Source: Morella rubra
Lineage: Eukaryota; Streptophyta; Magnoliopsida; Fagales; Myricaceae
Length of the DNA stretch: 64,000 nt
Assembly: GCA_003952965.2 (NCBI GenBank)
Contig: CM025854.1
Span: forward strand, 22,147,459-22,211,458
Reading direction: 5' to 3'
The notes under the pieces are model-generated. The model was given only the letters and a program-made list of their open reading frames with translations. It had not been told where the DNA came from and made no database searches. Both the position numbers and the translations under genes were made by a program. This document shows positions 61,504 to 64,000 of the stretch, piece after piece. The first letter of the stretch is position 1. Every line of letters begins with the position of its first letter.

Positions 61504-63239
61504 GAAGTGGGTGCCCTTTTGCAAGAAGCACAACATCGAGCCTAGGGCCCCTGAGTTCTATTTCGCCCAAAAAATTGATTACTTGAAAGACAAAATACAA
61601 CCTTCATTTGTAAAAGAATGCCGAGCAATGAAGGTGAGTGTTTGTTGCCATGTTCGATCTATATGTTTATTATGGTCATGAAAGTTTGTTGTAAATGTTA
61701 TCATTCTCATTCTCCTATAATTTGGTGGATGGTTGAAATGCAAATTTTATGAATGCTATGGGTTTGGGGCTTTTGGAGCTATCTACCTGCGTTAATGATA
61801 AAAGTTGCTGTTACAGTAATAAAGTTGGGTTTTTCCCCTTGTGTGTGTAAAGTCGTTCCTTAGTCTAAAATGTATTCTGGAGCAATGTTTGAGTAGGGCA
61901 CATGAAACACATTGAGAACTTGTAGAAAAACTTGCCACTTTCCCTTTTGTCAGTATAGCATCCTAAACCTTGGTGTACGATGGATTAAGTGAGGACATTA
62001 TGGTATCCTAATTGTTATCTGTAATCATTTTGTTGTGCAGAGAGAATATGAAGAATTTAAGGTACGGATCAATGCACTTGTTGCTAAAGCACAGAAGACG
62101 CCGGAAGAAGGTTGGACGATGCAAGATGGCACTCCATGGCCTGGAAATAATACTAGGGATCATCTAGGAATGATTCAGGTATTATTGATTTTTCCAAGTG
62201 TTTTTAGGTTTTTTACTCTTTTTCTTTATATTCTTACATTGATATTTATGCCCAAATAAATACCCGGACAGGTGTTCTTGGGTCACAGTGGGGGGCTTGA
62301 TACAGATGGAAATGAGCTACCTCGACTTGTTTATGTTTCTCGTGAGAAGCGACCTGGCTTTCAGCATCACAAGAAGGCCGGAGCAATGAATGCATTGGTT
62401 TGTTCACTGAAGGCCTTCTATTATTTTTATTCAACATTAATTTCAGTCATTGACAATGATAGTGATTTCCATTGTCCACCATTTGAGGTGGTGCAGTTTG
62501 GAAGAAAATACCTTTTCTTCTTTAGTAGGGAGATGTCATCTCACTTTGTATCTTGGTTTGGGGATGGTCTGATGTTTGTTGGTTGCCTGAGGGATTGGGG
62601 AGGTTTGTTGTATCAGGAGGTTGTTTAATCAATGCCTCGTGACTTGGTCTTTCTTATGGTTTACAGATCCGGGTTTCTGCTGTGCTAACCAATGGTGCAT
62701 ATCTTCTGAACGTCGACTGTGATCACTACTTCAATAACAGCCAAGCTCTTAAAGAAGCCATGTGTTTCATGATGGACCCTGCTTTTGGAAAGAAGACCTG
62801 CTATGTACAGTTCCCACAGCGTTTCGATGGCATTGACTTGCATGATCGATATGCTAACCGCAATATTGTCTTCTTTGATGTAGGTTTCACTAGATGTTCC
62901 ACCATGAAATATTTCTGTTTCATGTTTTATTATCCTTAGGCTGGTTAAGTACAAGCTCGTATTCGTTACATTTTGCAGATCAACTTGAAAGGGCTGGATG
63001 GTATCCAGGGTCCTGTCTATGTGGGAACTGGTTGTTGCTTCAACAGGCAAGCTCTATATGGGTATGATCCAGTTTTAACTGAGGAAGATTTGGAACCAAA
63101 CATTATTGTCAAGAGTTGTTGTGGTTCAAGAAAGAAGGGAAAGGGAAGTAGTGTTTTTGTTAGTACCATGAGATTTTTTGTGAGGCTTAGTCCATGGAGT
63201 AGGCCCAAGCTGGAGCGCTCATGGACAAGCCTGCCTTGA
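61504..63239 (+). pseudogene. Captured cellulose synthase (CesA1-type) fragment, five exons
   Basis: Exons 61504-61633, 62041-62178, 62272-62397, 62667-62879 and from 62979, all in frame with normal splice sites. They encode the central cytosolic region of a primary-wall Ces[115 protein letters not shown] (the substrate-binding DxD) and [16 protein letters not shown], to [11 protein letters not shown]. Homology stops near 63148, and the frame runs into unrelated sequence ending at 63239. The N-terminal zinc finger, membrane helices, the TED and QxxRW motifs are absent, so no enzyme can be made. LGMIQ replaces the invariant PGMIQ in exon 2. The intron-containing structure shows capture of genomic DNA. 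Confidence 0.88.
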
Positions 63240-63720
63240 TGGGGGTCCGGGGGCAATGCCCTCGGGGGAAAGTTTTTGACCCATTTTATCTAGAGTTATA
63301 TACAAGTAGATATTTTGTTTACATAAATCTTTTGTTTATTTCTATTTCTCATGTGATATTTATTTTCTATTACAAGAATTCAAGATAGAGGATGTTGATG
63401 TGTCAAAGGAGGAAGATTTTAATTGGTCCTTGCTTATTGTGTTGTATTTGAATATTTTAGTCGGTCCTTGCTTATTGTTATTTTATACTAGAAATTTGTT
63501 ACTTTTTAGATTACTTGTAGAGATTCTTGTGTTTGTTGTAAAATATTATTAATCAATGATGAAGAGATTCTTGTTTTATTATCCTTGTTTTTTAAGTTTT
63601 TAGCTCTATTGAATTATAAGTATTAAAATAAATTTGTATTACTAATTAAAAAAACATGTATAGGAAAATATAGGAAACAATTAGTGGCGTTTTAAAAATA
63701 CTGAAAAAAAAACCTGCAAA
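63149..63720. other. Chimeric DNA after the CesA breakpoint
   Basis: At about 63149 the CesA exon is joined to sequence containing AGGCTTAGTCCATGGAGTAGG and GGGGTCCGGGGGCAATGCCC, which looks like a plant LTR-type repeat (a TGTTAGTACCATGAG start lies near 63157). It is followed by AT-rich DNA up to the right subterminal array. No second terminus or target duplication could be set. Confidence 0.4.
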
Positions 63721-64000
63721 CCTATAGTGGCGGTCACTGACCGCGGCTATAGGTGGAACCTACCGCCGCTATAGGTCTATAGCAGCGGTCATATTTGGTC
63801 TGTAGCGGCGGTCACTGACCGCCGCTATAGACCTTTAGTGCTGAAAAAGCGCAACTGCACTCGGGTTTATAGCGGCGGTTTCGACCGCTGCTAGGTGACC
63901 GCCGCTATAGACCCTAGGTCTTCACCAACGGTCACAAAAACCGCCGCAATATACCTATGCCGACGGAGATATAGCGGCTATCTCGACCGCCGCTATAACT

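Larger units (their letters stand above)
59891..64000. mobile_element. CACTA element III (left part, continues beyond window)
   Basis: Begins CACTACAAAAAAACAGATC, inserted in the motif TTGTATGCCTTCAAAG that is unbroken at 19420 and 42538. From 59900 to 60520 it carries a dense array of palindromic subterminal repeats (GCGGCGGTCAGTGACCGCC, CAAAACGCCGCTAAAGG). The window ends inside another such array (63720-64000), which should belong to the right end, but the closing TTTTGTAGTG is not reached. Between them are an AT-rich stretch and cellulose synthase exons. No transposase is seen. Confidence 0.8.

Noticed and set aside
1..64000. CRISPR arrays, bacterial operons, rRNA genes
   Set aside because: Repeats here are transposon or gene duplicates with plant exon structure. 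No regular spacer array or rRNA sequence is seen.

Overview
The window is nuclear DNA of a flowering plant, most likely a eudicot. The genes have many short exons separated by AT-rich introns, the families are plant families (gamma-aminobutyrate transaminase of the pyruvate-dependent type, wall-associated receptor kinases, cellulose synthase), and transposons fill much of the spacer DNA. I cannot name the species.

Layout. (1) 1-5950, plus strand: the last 15 exons of a GABA transaminase gene, with every exon in frame; its 5' end lies outside the window. (2) About 6850-59550, minus strand: eight wall-associated-kinase-like (WAKL) copies in one orientation, here called A to H from left to right. 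Each is built as exon 1 (signal peptide plus cysteine-rich galacturonan-binding-type ectodomain), exon 2 (calcium-binding-type EGF) and exon 3 (membrane segment plus Ser/Thr kinase). Three subtypes repeat in order: A-B, C-D-E, F-G-H, where A/C/F, B/D/G and E/H are sister copies. This indicates repeated segmental duplication. No copy has a fully open frame as written. H is one base away from it. C and F have lost the kinase exon at the same intron-2 breakpoint. C also carries a solo LTR in exon 1, and the kinase of D is split by a CACTA transposon. (3) 59891 to the window end: the left part of a third gene-carrying CACTA element, holding five exons of a CesA1-type cellulose synthase.

Mobile DNA. 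Because the array is duplicated, one copy often preserves the empty site of an insertion in another. On that basis I place four CACTA (En/Spm-type) elements, a long-TIR Mutator-like element, a solo LTR, a truncated Copia element, a TRIM, a poly(A) retroposon and a hAT-like MITE. Three CACTA elements share palindromic GCGGCGGT subterminal repeats and carry host exons: a putative GT17 glycosyltransferase first exon, a SKOR/GORK-type potassium channel piece, and the CesA piece. This gene capture by one transposon family inside a decaying receptor array is the most noteworthy signal here.

Functionally, the GABA transaminase is the only gene that looks sound. The WAKL array would encode cell-wall sensing receptors. 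Many of its private frameshifts are single-base contractions of short homopolymers, which could be assembly error, while others (such as two lesions shared by B and G) look like true decay.
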